From: Verrucomicrobiota bacterium
Lineage (GTDB): Bacteria > Verrucomicrobiota > Verrucomicrobiia > Chthoniobacterales > Xiphinematobacteraceae
Length of the DNA: 64,000 bases
Assembly (NCBI GenBank): GCA_023269545.1
Contig: JAHFTB010000002.1
Coordinates: forward strand, 1 to 64,000
Reading direction: 5' to 3'
Below are positions 26,532 through 35,091 of the stretch, piece after piece. The notes under the pieces were generated by a model. It was given only the letters and a program-made list of their open reading frames with translations, did no database searches and had not been told where the DNA came from. The position numbers and the translations under genes were made by a program. How positions within the stretch are numbered: position 1 is the first letter of the stretch; the number at the start of each line of letters is the position of its first letter.

Positions 26532-28766
26532 TCAAAGAGGTTTGAAGTCAACTTGTTGCTTAAAAAAATCTACCCGCGCAACAGTGACTTCCAATGTATC
26601 CCCAGCTTTATGAATCGCTTTTGAATGCGAGCCGACGAGCTGCCCGCGAGCGGAATCATAAATAAAAAAATCATCTCCCAGAATGGAGAGATGAATGAGT
26701 CCCGTCACAAGAAGCTCGGGAAGTTCGACAAGGAGGCCATAGTTGCGGACCTCAAGAACAATGGCTCGAAAGGAAGAGGGATGTTTCTGGTGGAGAATAT
26801 CATGAAAATATTCCAACTTTTTCAGTTTAATAGCTTCCTTTTCAGCATCTGCAGCACTTCGCTCGGTCATCGAAATATGTTCGGCAACCTTTAAAAGTTG
26901 AGAAGGCCCACCACGAACCCACCCCAAGCGGCACTCGAGCGATCGATGGGCGATAAGATCCGCATAACGTCGAATTGGACTGGTAAAATGGAGGTAGTCT
27001 GCTTTAGCTAATCCAAAATGACCCAATGGGTCGGGGAAATACCGGGCGCGTTTCAGACTTTTGAGAAGCCCCACTTTCAACATCGGTTCATAGGGAGAAC
27101 CCCGTAACGATGTGAGTAAGCGCTGAAGCTCGTCGCGATTCGAGAGATCTCCCACCCGCAGCCCATGAATCAGCACTTGTTCCCGATATTCTAACAATCG
27201 GTCTGAATCTGGTTTTTCATGAATCCTATAAATAGTGGGCAGCTTGTGAAATTTAAGTTCACGCGCCGTGAGCTCATTGGCTAACAGCATCAGCTCCTCG
27301 ATGAGTTGATGAGAGATATCATTTTCGATACGCTCAAATCGCACTGGATGCCCCAGCTGATCCACCCAAACCTTTACTTCCGGAAAATCAAGATCCAAGG
27401 CCCCCTGGGCAAATCGTTGACGACGAAGAAGAGAAGCCACTTCCCAAGCAATATGAACACGATGTTCAATTTCCGTTTGAGGAGGTCTTTGAAGAATGGC
27501 AAAGGCTTCTTTATATGTGAGCCGCGCCGCACTGCGAATCACACTTTTGCAGAACCTAGTCGAGAGGATCTTTCCTTTGCGGGAAATTTCGGCGAAAACA
27601 GAAAAGACCAGGCGTTCTTCATGCGGTTTTAAACTACAAATTCCATCGCTCAATGTTTTTGGCAGCATGGGAATCACCCGCCCCGGCAAATAAACGCTAT
27701 TCCCACGCAAAAATGCCTCTCGATCCAATGGAGATTTGGATTTCACATAGTGTGAAACATCGGCAATGTGGACCCCGACGCTCCAACCATTGGCAGTTCG
27801 TTGTACCTCGATGGCATCATCAAAATCCCGAGCATCATCCGGATCGATGGTAATAATCAAATGGTCTCGAAGGTCCGTACGCCGATGAATTTCATTCGGC
27901 GGAATAGTGGTGCTAATTTGATCCGCCTGAAGAAGAACGTCCGCAGGAAAATCCTCCGGTAAATGATGCTTCCTCATGATGGACAGCATATCGACGCCCG
28001 GAGCTCCCACTCGACCCAGCACTTCAATAATAGTCCCCTCCGGATTTACGTGACGGGAAGTCCAAACATCCAGTCGGGCCACCACCTTATCACCTTCTTT
28101 CGCCTTTAAAGAGGGCCTCACATACAGATTGTGAATAAAGCGAGGATCATCAGCTACCACATAGTGGAATTTTTTTGATTTCTGAAGGGTGCCTACAATG
28201 GTGCGGTTGACCCTTTTTAAAATACGGATGACACGGCCCTCCTTCTGGAGAGCTCTTCGTCCACGATTCCTGCCAAGATCCGGCTGCTCCGTTGCCACAC
28301 GAGCCACGACACGATCCCCATGCATCGCGGTAAAAGTATTCTCCGCAGAGATAAATAAATCCCCCACTCCGGGAACCTCACTTAAAACATGAGCCGACCC
28401 ATTGATATGGAACTGAATGGCACCTGTAAAAAGATCCGCCACATCCGGAAGAACATATTGTTTCTTACGAATACGGGCAATCGTACCCTCCTGCTCCAAT
28501 TGTTCTAACAAATCCTTAAGCTTTTGGCGCTCTCCTTCATTGAGCCGCAGTTGATGTAAAATCTGCGTTTCATCCAAGGGCTCTTTGGCAAGTAGACGAA
28601 GGAGTCTACTTGAAAAATTTGTGCTGCCCAGACCTTGAGGCTTCTTCAAAGAAGCTTGCTGGACTTCATTCGGTTCTTGAGGGCAATCCGCGATTTTTTT
28701 TAAGCCGCGAGCGCTGTGAATCGGCTTCTTGACACGCAAAGAAGGGGGAGATTTTTTAGAACGCAC
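26532..28766 (-). CDS. rnr: Ribonuclease R
   Basis: A 744-residue 3'-5' exoribonuclease. The order is an N-terminal helix-turn-helix-like region, cold-shock/OB domains, the RNB catalytic domain with the acidic cluster ITIDPDDARDFDDAIEV, then SPLDREAFLRGNSVYLPGRV and HFTSPIRRYADLIAHR, and a C-terminal S1 domain. It would degrade structured RNA and take part in rRNA and tmRNA quality control. Unusually, about 25 residues of the N-terminal extension (ADCPQEPNEVQQASLKKPQG) are the in-frame translation of a family-2 repeat at 28625-28700. Confidence 0.94.
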   Translation of the reverse strand: MRSKKSPPSLRVKKPIHSARGLKKIADCPQEPNEVQQASLKKPQGLGSTNFSSRLLRLLAKEPLDETQILHQLRLNEGERQKLKDLLEQLEQEGTIARIRKKQYVLPDVADLFTGAIQFHINGSAHVLSEVPGVGDLFISAENTFTAMHGDRVVARVATEQPDLGRNRGRRALQKEGRVIRILKRVNRTIVGTLQKSKKFHYVVADDPRFIHNLYVRPSLKAKEGDKVVARLDVWTSRHVNPEGTIIEVLGRVGAPGVDMLSIMRKHHLPEDFPADVLLQADQISTTIPPNEIHRRTDLRDHLIITIDPDDARDFDDAIEVQRTANGWSVGVHIADVSHYVKSKSPLDREAFLRGNSVYLPGRVIPMLPKTLSDGICSLKPHEERLVFSVFAEISRKGKILSTRFCKSVIRSAARLTYKEAFAILQRPPQTEIEHRVHIAWEVASLLRRQRFAQGALDLDFPEVKVWVDQLGHPVRFERIENDISHQLIEELMLLANELTARELKFHKLPTIYRIHEKPDSDRLLEYREQVLIHGLRVGDLSNRDELQRLLTSLRGSPYEPMLKVGLLKSLKRARYFPDPLGHFGLAKADYLHFTSPIRRYADLIAHRSLECRLGWVRGGPSQLLKVAEHISMTERSAADAEKEAIKLKKLEYFHDILHQKHPSSFRAIVLEVRNYGLLVELPELLVTGLIHLSILGDDFFIYDSARGQLVGSHSKAIHKAGDTLEVTVARVDFFKQQVDFKPL
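28625..28700 (-). repeat. Repeat family 2, copy D (inside rnr)
   Basis: On the plus strand: TGCCCAGACCTTGAGGCTTC, then TTCAAAGAAGCTTGCTGGAC, then TTCATTCGGTTCTTGAGGGCA. It aligns with the copies at 12672, 15346 and 18320. It lies in frame in the N-terminal, family-variable part of RNase R. Confidence 0.5.
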
Positions 28767-28953
28767 GAAGGGAATTTTCGATTTTTACTGAGGCACTTGC
28801 AAGAAGTAGTTCTCGATGACCAATTTTTCATTTTTAAAGGAATTCCACTATACCAAACGCAGACTGAATCTCTTATGAAAAAATTTGCGTTTGCCGTTAC
28901 TACGGTCTTCAGCTATTCAAATATCGGGTTTCTTTCCAGGGATAAATTCCACT

Positions 28954-29024
28954 GCGGGTGTAGTTCAATGGTAGAACGGGGGCTTCCCAAGCCTCAAGCG
29001 AGGGTTCGATTCCCTTCACCCGCT
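28954..29024 (+). tRNA. tRNA-Gly (anticodon CCC)
   Basis: A complete cloverleaf of 71 nt. Acceptor GCGGGTG pairs with CACCCGC, the D-arm is GTTC-AATGGTA-GAAC, the anticodon stem-loop GGGGC-TTCCCAA-GCCTC has anticodon CCC, and the T-arm is GAGGG-TTCGATT-CCCTT. CCA is not encoded; the discriminator is T. A run of T follows at once and may serve as the transcript end. Confidence 0.93.
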
Positions 29025-29040
29025 TTTTCTTAAAACACCC

Positions 29041-29134
29041 AGGTATTTTTAACAGGACTTACAGAAATTCCAGAGAAAAGTTCGCTCGTTTTCCCCTATT
29101 TTTGCGTAAGTCCTGAGTGTATTAAAAAATACCT
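29041..29134. repeat. Nested inverted repeat beside tRNA-Gly (small mobile-element remnant)
   Basis: Outer arms AGGTATTTTT (29041-29050) and AAAAAATACCT (29124-29134) enclose CAGGACTTAC (29053-29062) and GTAAGTCCTG (29106-29115). Ends reading CAGGACTTAC are typical of small palindromic insertion sequences and their non-autonomous derivatives, so an inserted element of about 63 bp inside an older palindrome is likely. It is not related by sequence to families 1 or 2. Confidence 0.6.
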
Positions 29135-29241
29135 TGCGTTATATTCTTCGCCCGAAGCTGGGATAAAAGAACCAAAAGGCATGTTCATTAAGGGTTCAGC
29201 TCTGTCTGCTGAAATAAAGAATGCCCTATGCCATCAAAATC

Positions 29242-30237
29242 TTATTGTACGTATCCGGGATGTTTGCTCACAACATCATTCACAAATTGTTGTGCTAAGG
29301 CCCAGGGGTCTTGACTTAACAATGTCTCCCAATTCCCCCCTTGTTGACTGATTTTAGCTGCCATTTCATTTAAATATTTCATCATGGCGGCCTTTCCAGC
29401 AGGCGTGAGCATTCCATTACCAGAACCACGAAGATCATAAGGCGGTGACGATGCTAACTTGCTCACCATATCTGCTAGGCTCGATCCATCCTGACCAGAC
29501 AAAAATTTCTGAATCTCCTCCTCCATTTCTTTCTTTGATTTACCAGGAGGTAAGGGAAGCCCCTTGAGGAACGAATCCGCTTCATCATACTTACCTGGAA
29601 CGGAAGGGGCAGTCAAATATTCGGGATGGTTCTTCACATCCTGATCAATAAAATGATCTACTATGTTTTGCCGATCCTCATCAGATAACCAACGAGCTGG
29701 CTCACTACAAGGAGAAGGATCAGCCTTTGAGACGAGTGCATCGTGTAGTTCTTGCATCAGAGCCTTTACACCCTCAGGCGTCAGATCTTTGCCTGTTGCT
29801 TTACGTATACGACTGATTTCATTTTTCAGCTCCTCGCGCAGAGTCTGCTCGAGCATATACTCCTTGCTCCAGCAATCATAGCTAGGAAGACCCTTCATAA
29901 AGTCCTCCCAATTTTGGCCTATGGTATTTTCGAATTCTGAGATGTCCCAGCTCGCATCATCGTCCCAGACATATGGATCCCCCGGGTCTTGCGTCTTTAA
30001 GCCAGATGGTTTGTCACCGGGTGTTTTGTCATTAGCGATTTTTTCTGTACTCTCTCCTGATTGACTTACATATTTTTGCGCAAGTTTCCTTTGTTTCTCC
30101 AGTGTCGCTGGGGTGGGGGGTAGCTTTGTATCTTGAGGGGGAGTTTCATTGAATGCCTCATTTTTGCTATCATATGATGAAACGTTGATGAAAGAAAAAT
30201 GGTTGTTGAGGGAGACGGAGTTACTTGAAAAGCTCAT
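29242..30237 (-). CDS. Unknown protein with an internal duplication, possible secreted effector
   Basis: A 331-residue soluble protein with a Ser/Asn-rich disordered start (MSFSSNSVSLNNHFSFINVS) and no signal peptide or membrane helix. Two repeats of about 110-115 residues are visible: each begins with F-[ML]-K-G-L-P, has charged helices, then LTPEGVKALMQELHDAL or LTPAGKAAMMKYLNEMA, and ends HPEYLTAP or HPGYVQ. No known family is recognised. The disordered N-terminus and atypical low-GC composition are like those of type III secreted effectors, but this is inference. Confidence 0.6.
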   Translation of the reverse strand: MSFSSNSVSLNNHFSFINVSSYDSKNEAFNETPPQDTKLPPTPATLEKQRKLAQKYVSQSGESTEKIANDKTPGDKPSGLKTQDPGDPYVWDDDASWDISEFENTIGQNWEDFMKGLPSYDCWSKEYMLEQTLREELKNEISRIRKATGKDLTPEGVKALMQELHDALVSKADPSPCSEPARWLSDEDRQNIVDHFIDQDVKNHPEYLTAPSVPGKYDEADSFLKGLPLPPGKSKKEMEEEIQKFLSGQDGSSLADMVSKLASSPPYDLRGSGNGMLTPAGKAAMMKYLNEMAAKISQQGGNWETLLSQDPWALAQQFVNDVVSKHPGYVQ

Positions 30238-30264
30238 AAAATAATTACTAAGTTTAGTTATTAA

Positions 30265-30350
30265 ATGAAGTTACGCACTTTGAGGAGCCCTGGAAGCAAA
30301 AACCATTTTGGCCTACAAGATTTCCTTTTTTGCGTCACATCACTTATTAA
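30265..30350 (+). repeat. Repeat family 1, diverged full copy
   Basis: TTAAATGAAGTTACGCACTTT, GAGGAGCCCTGGAAGC, then ACCATTTTGGCCTACAAG and TTTTTTGCGTCACATCACTT. It differs from the consensus at several positions, so it is an older copy. It lies 27 bp upstream of the start of the minus-strand unknown gene 29242-30237. Confidence 0.75.
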
Positions 30351-30510
30351 AACGATAAGTCTTAAACATGAAAGCGGCTCAAAGAAATCTCAATAGGATT
30401 ATTTTTGGTACTATATACTTAACAGCGTGGCGTATAATATACTGAAAATATTTATAAAAATCATCTTTTCCAAAAATTCCAAAAGATTGGAAAATACGCT
30501 TTGTTCACTA

Positions 30511-30788
30511 AGAGCCTGTCCAAAAAGACTATTGCGGGGGCGTTGCCAGAAGTTTTTCTGCTTAGGGAGGCGGCAAAATCGGCTAATATCCGTTGTGATA
30601 TTGGCCGGTTTTGCCAACACTCCTCAGCTGGAAAACTTCTGGCAACCCTTTGGGCGATCATTCTTTTAGCGTAGGACGGTGTTCTCAGTCAGTGTGTATC
30701 TATCTCCAATACACTCCTTCCTTCGGGCCTTGTTCTACGCTGAAATCTCTGATCGCGCCGCCACAATAGTCTTTTTGGATAGGCTCTA
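30511..30788. mobile_element. MITE-like cruciform element with 27-bp terminal inverted repeats
   Basis: The left end AGAGCCTGTCCAAAAAGACT (from 30511) matches the inverted right end AGTCTTTTTGGATAGGCTCT (to 30787). Inside are two further long hairpins: 30542-30646 (GTTGCCAGAAG / CTTCTGGCAAC with GATAT at the tip) and 30653-30760 (TTTTAGCGTAG / CTACGCTGAAA, and GTGTAT / ATACAC inside). The whole folds as a three-way cruciform. The right end supplies the TAG stop of htrA. There is no transposase gene inside, so it is non-autonomous. A half copy lies at 53441-53527. Confidence 0.8.
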
Positions 30789-31904
30789 AGCTCCCGGACG
30801 TTTTTCGATGGTTACTTCCACTTGTTTCTCGGAATGATTTCGTAAAAATCGAACGGAAATTTTTTGTCCGACTCCCGTCTCGGCGACACGGTTCCTCAAA
30901 TCAATGCCGTCGTAAATATTCTTTCCATTAAATCCGATGATGACATCTCCGGGACGGATGCCCACACGTTGGGCGGGTGAGTTTCGAAGAATTCCATAAA
31001 CAAAGACTCCTCGTTGATTCGAAATTCCAAGCCGTTCGGCCAAGGGTTGGGTAAGTGGGAAGGTAATCACACCGAACCAGCTATGAACCACATGTCCATG
31101 CTTTCGAATATCGTTAAAGACACGCTTTACGGTGTTGGAGGGAATAGCAAAACTTATGCCCTGCCATCCTCCCTTATCGGAGAGAATCGAGTTATTAATG
31201 GCTATGATTTTTCCCGTCAGATCAATGAGCGGACCACCAGAGTTTCCCGGATTGATGGCTGCATCGGTCTGAAAAAATTCATTCACCGTTTCGCTAAAAC
31301 CTCGACGGCCCTTGGCGCTAATAATGCCGCGGGTTACGGTTTCTTGCAGGCCATAAGGATTGCCTACTGCAATCACCATTTGCCCTACTCTCACGTCGTC
31401 TGAATTCCCCAGTTCCAAAGGAATGAGATTCGCGCTGTTTATCTTCAAAATCGCAAGATCCGTGAGTTCATCAGCCCCCAGCACCTGGGCTGCAAAAGTT
31501 CTTCCATCACTGAGGTGTACTTGAACGAGAGAGGCTCTGCCAATCACATGCAAATTCGTCACAATATGTCCCTCCGGAGAAACGATCACTCCCGAACCTA
31601 GTTGAGGAGGAAATTCGGGTGTGTTTCCAAAGAAGTGAATAGAATCGATGTCTGCGGGAACTTGCTGAATCGCGGTAATGCTTACGACCGAAGGCATCAC
31701 CCGGTTGACGAGATCGGCAAATTCATGATCGGCCTCGAACAGAACCGGAAATTTACTTGACGGAACGGCAGAGGATGCTGAAGGCGAGGACTCTGCAATA
31801 AGAATCGATGAGGAGACAGGCCGTATGCTACGCCAGAGATAGATTCCGGCGACAAAAAGTGACACGAACACCACGAAAACCAGAAAACGAAGCAAGCTCT
31901 TCAT
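30786..31904 (-). CDS. HtrA/DegQ-family periplasmic serine protease with one PDZ domain
   Basis: A 372-residue protein with an N-terminal membrane anchor or signal (FLVFVVFVSLFVAGIYLW). The catalytic triad is visible: His in HIVTNLHVIG, Asp in LTDLAILK and Ser in NPGNSGGPLIDL. One PDZ domain follows (RVGIRPGDVIIGFNGKNIYD). This arrangement is DegS/HtrA-like and would degrade or sense misfolded envelope proteins. The stop codon is formed at the edge of the 30511-30788 element, so its C-terminus may have been altered by insertion. Confidence 0.93.
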   Translation of the reverse strand: MKSLLRFLVFVVFVSLFVAGIYLWRSIRPVSSSILIAESSPSASSAVPSSKFPVLFEADHEFADLVNRVMPSVVSITAIQQVPADIDSIHFFGNTPEFPPQLGSGVIVSPEGHIVTNLHVIGRASLVQVHLSDGRTFAAQVLGADELTDLAILKINSANLIPLELGNSDDVRVGQMVIAVGNPYGLQETVTRGIISAKGRRGFSETVNEFFQTDAAINPGNSGGPLIDLTGKIIAINNSILSDKGGWQGISFAIPSNTVKRVFNDIRKHGHVVHSWFGVITFPLTQPLAERLGISNQRGVFVYGILRNSPAQRVGIRPGDVIIGFNGKNIYDGIDLRNRVAETGVGQKISVRFLRNHSEKQVEVTIEKRPGA

Positions 31905-31982
31905 ACGAAAAACAAATATTTTCAGACCGCTTGAGAAGCAACTGTGTTGCTCTCTATTTTCGTTGCTTTCTATTTTTAAACA

Positions 31983-32576
31983 CTAAAATGCGGGGTCCAA
32001 ATGAATGGAATTCAAAACCTTTTCCCGCATCTCGGAAAATGACTGCGCTTTGGATTCCGGCGCTTGCCAGATCATCATATACAAAGTGCCCGTAGAATCG
32101 TTGGCCTCTAAAATGTTGATGATATTCATGGATTCATCGTCGGTAACCAGCGAATACTCCACACGATAAATTTTGAATAGGGTGGATTGGGTACTCTGCA
32201 CGGTAATTTCCTGATCACTTCGCTCTCGGATTTGCTCAATTAAACTTTGCGCATATTCACTGGGCTTTTGTCCCATGGTGGAAGGGACGGAACGGAGGAT
32301 ATTAATCGCAAGGCCGACTTGATAGCTCGCTGTGGTAGCATCGATTGGCTCGGGAGAAATATGGCAAATAGGGGCATCATCGCTTTTTTCCAAAAGCACC
32401 TGCCAATCTCGAGGCGCCAACAGGGTAATATGAGACTCCGCCCATTCTTTTTTTTCAAACTGATCTTGTTGTGCATGGGAAGGACAAGAAAACAGAAGAA
32501 AAAAAACCACTAGGAAAATCCGAGCAACCAGGACGGATCGTGCGAACGAAATAGGAAACCGCTGAAAACCAGTCAT
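31983..32576 (-). CDS. Secreted protein of unknown function
   Basis: About 197 residues from the ATG at 32576; a GTG at 32615 is also open, but it would overlap the TPR gene. A signal peptide (LVARIFLVVFFLLFSCPSHA) is followed by a mature domain with alternating beta-type sequence (HITLLAPRDWQVLLEKSDDA, then LAINILRSVP and LYMMIWQAPESKAQ). The layout resembles small periplasmic proteins that carry a PsbP-like or DcrB-like fold, but I cannot assign it. It follows the TPR gene on the same strand by about 20 bp, so they may be one operon. Confidence 0.6.
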   Translation of the reverse strand: MTGFQRFPISFARSVLVARIFLVVFFLLFSCPSHAQQDQFEKKEWAESHITLLAPRDWQVLLEKSDDAPICHISPEPIDATTASYQVGLAINILRSVPSTMGQKPSEYAQSLIEQIRERSDQEITVQSTQSTLFKIYRVEYSLVTDDESMNIINILEANDSTGTLYMMIWQAPESKAQSFSEMREKVLNSIHLDPAF

Positions 32577-32598
32577 AATTCCAATAAGATCATTTATT

Positions 32599-35028
32599 TT
32601 ATGGAATGGACTCACTTGGAAAGCGTTTTTTTAGCTGGTTAAGCGCTCTCTCCTCGTCAACCGAACTGTGAGCTTGTCTATAAGCTTGAATGGCACTTTT
32701 CAGGGCTTGAGGAGCCAGTTGAGGATCGTCGTAGAGAAGAGCCACTGCCATGTAATCGCGACCAGCCTTCGAGTAATCCTGCTGAATCATCCGGAGATCC
32801 GCTTCCAATAGCCGCGCGCGAGCATTTGCAATTCCTTCCGGTTGAAGCAATTGCGCCTCAGCGATCAGCTTAAGAGCCTCCTCGATTTTTCCTTCTTCTT
32901 TCAGGACCTGCGCCTTAACAAAAAGCCCCTGTCCTCGAGCAACAGGATCTCGCGCCGTAGCCAGATAGCTTTCTATGGTGGAAAGGGCAGCCAAATATTT
33001 TCGAAGTTTTAACTGAGATTGAGCAAGAGCCAGATAGACTTCGGAGGTGAAAGCCGCTGCATCGGCATTTTTTTGAAGAAGGCTCAGATAGTGTTCGGCG
33101 TCGGAATATTGGCCTCTCTGAAATGACTCGATTCCTAACCAACGGAGAATTTCGGAAGGAATATTTTTAGTCTTAATAATAAGCGCTTCCCTAGAAGCAG
33201 CTTCCACGTTTTTAAGATAATAATAGGCTAAAAGAATGCGTAAGGATGCGCGCTCCTGATAGTGAACCCGATCCAGACCCCTAGCCTTGTTTAAATAGTC
33301 GATGGCACTTTTATAGTCTTTATTTTCATAGGCGGCCCAGCCAATCCAAAAGTGAGCCTGAGCCACAGCCACACTTTTCGGATAGTCAGAAAGAAGTTGT
33401 TGAAAGGCCTGAACCATTCCCGCCCGATCGTCCCTGGCACCTAGCAGGAGAGCCCTTTGAAGCAGAGCGACTTCACGTTCACGAGCTTGAGGAAAGTGGG
33501 CAATGAGGCTATCGTAGTCATTGAGCGCAGCAGCGGTTTCATTAATTTGTTGCCGAGCCAGACCGCGCTGAAGCCAAGCACTCGCAATCAAAGAATGGGT
33601 AGGATATTTTTCGATGAATTGCGAATAGGTGAGGACGGCTTCTTTAGGTTGCCCTGAGTAAGCATAACACCATCCCAATTTATAGAGTGCATCTTGTTTA
33701 AGGTGAGCGGAAAGCTCGGATTGTTGAGCATTACGAAAAAGTACGACTGCATCCGAATATCGCCGACTACGAAAGAGCGTCTCTGCTTTCAGTAGCAACA
33801 CTTGACTACGATGCTGGGGATCGTTGATCTGTGTTCCATAGGCATCAATCGCGTCCAAAAGTCTGGGATCTTCCAGGGAATAAAGACATACCAGCCTTTG
33901 AAATTGAGCTTCATTCGCTGCTTTAGATTGTGGAAATCCTTGAATCACACGCTCATATGTTTGCAATGCTTCTTTAAAATCACCGAGTTGACGGTAAGAA
34001 TTCGCGATGAGAAGCAAACCGTCTCCCAGAATATTTTTAGATAAAGCAGCAAGCGCTTGCTCACGATGAGTGACAATGCGGCTGTATTCCTCTTTCTGGT
34101 AATATAACTGTAAAAGACCTAACCAAGCTGTGGATTTCCATTCGGCAGGCCCGGTAGCAATGGCATCATGGAATCGGCTAAGAGCCGATTCGGTTTGATT
34201 CAAACTGGCAGCAAGGGCCGCTCCCCGCACGTTAGCTTCCGCTCGAATAGCCGGATCATGGGCGGTTTTAACGACTTGATCGAACTTATTTAAGGCACTT
34301 TCCTTATGGCCTGCATCGGCATCCGCTTGGGCAATAGCCATGAGCGCATAATGATAAAATGGATTATTTTTTCCGATCGATGCTACTTGTTGATAAAGAG
34401 CAACGGCTTTACCTTTGTAATTCAGAGCTTCCAAACAGCGAGCTTGGTAAAAGAGGGCGGCAAGACGGACCCCTCCTTCTTGGAGATTCTTGCTCGCAAG
34501 CTGAAACTGACCCAGAGCACTGGAATAGTTCTGGTCAGACAAAAAAATCTCACCTAGTCGATACGCAGCAGCACCAGTGAATTCTCCGGAAGAAAATTCC
34601 TGAATCAAACGATGATATCCCTCACTGGCCAGGTCCTTGTGTCCCAGGAAGCGGTGACTTTCCGCCAAACGAAATAATGCGGCATTGCGTCCATCCGCCT
34701 GTGGATATGTGTCCAAAAAATTTTTGTATTCCGGAATTGCCAGATCATACATCTTCTTCACATACAGGCTATTCGCTGCGTCCAATTGAGTCTTCGCCGC
34801 AGCGGTGGGGTCCTCTTCCACAGGTCCAAACCGAATGGTCTCCGCCGAATGATCTGCCGGAGAAGGGGAGGCTCTCTCTGCCAGGCGAACTTCAGGTTCT
34901 CTCGGTCGAATATTGCCATCTGGAAAAGCACGCCGTATTTCCTGGTCAGCCAACCCAGGAGATAGGGAAAACGCCAGAAAAACGACTATCCACCGTGTGG
35001 AACCAGGCGGTTTTTCAGCCATTTTCAT
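32599..35028 (-). CDS. Large periplasmic TPR-repeat protein
   Basis: About 809 residues from the ATG at 35028, chosen for the AAGGAAG ribosome-binding site. A signal-like N-terminus (WIVVFLAFSLSPGLA) precedes many tetratricopeptide repeats, for example LFRLAESHRFLGHKDLASEG, LYKLGWCYAYSGQPKEAVLT and AWLQRGLARQQINETAAALN, running through nearly the whole chain. TPR scaffolds of this type in the periplasm often accompany ExbB/TolQ-TolR systems, and exbB lies just upstream. It is probably a protein-docking scaffold for the cell envelope. Confidence 0.85.
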   Translation of the reverse strand: MKMAEKPPGSTRWIVVFLAFSLSPGLADQEIRRAFPDGNIRPREPEVRLAERASPSPADHSAETIRFGPVEEDPTAAAKTQLDAANSLYVKKMYDLAIPEYKNFLDTYPQADGRNAALFRLAESHRFLGHKDLASEGYHRLIQEFSSGEFTGAAAYRLGEIFLSDQNYSSALGQFQLASKNLQEGGVRLAALFYQARCLEALNYKGKAVALYQQVASIGKNNPFYHYALMAIAQADADAGHKESALNKFDQVVKTAHDPAIRAEANVRGAALAASLNQTESALSRFHDAIATGPAEWKSTAWLGLLQLYYQKEEYSRIVTHREQALAALSKNILGDGLLLIANSYRQLGDFKEALQTYERVIQGFPQSKAANEAQFQRLVCLYSLEDPRLLDAIDAYGTQINDPQHRSQVLLLKAETLFRSRRYSDAVVLFRNAQQSELSAHLKQDALYKLGWCYAYSGQPKEAVLTYSQFIEKYPTHSLIASAWLQRGLARQQINETAAALNDYDSLIAHFPQAREREVALLQRALLLGARDDRAGMVQAFQQLLSDYPKSVAVAQAHFWIGWAAYENKDYKSAIDYLNKARGLDRVHYQERASLRILLAYYYLKNVEAASREALIIKTKNIPSEILRWLGIESFQRGQYSDAEHYLSLLQKNADAAAFTSEVYLALAQSQLKLRKYLAALSTIESYLATARDPVARGQGLFVKAQVLKEEGKIEEALKLIAEAQLLQPEGIANARARLLEADLRMIQQDYSKAGRDYMAVALLYDDPQLAPQALKSAIQAYRQAHSSVDEERALNQLKKRFPSESIP

Positions 35029-35091
35029 CGGAACTTCCTTAGTGCCTCCGACAGCCGTATCTGCCAAACTTTATATAATCTACTGGTCATG

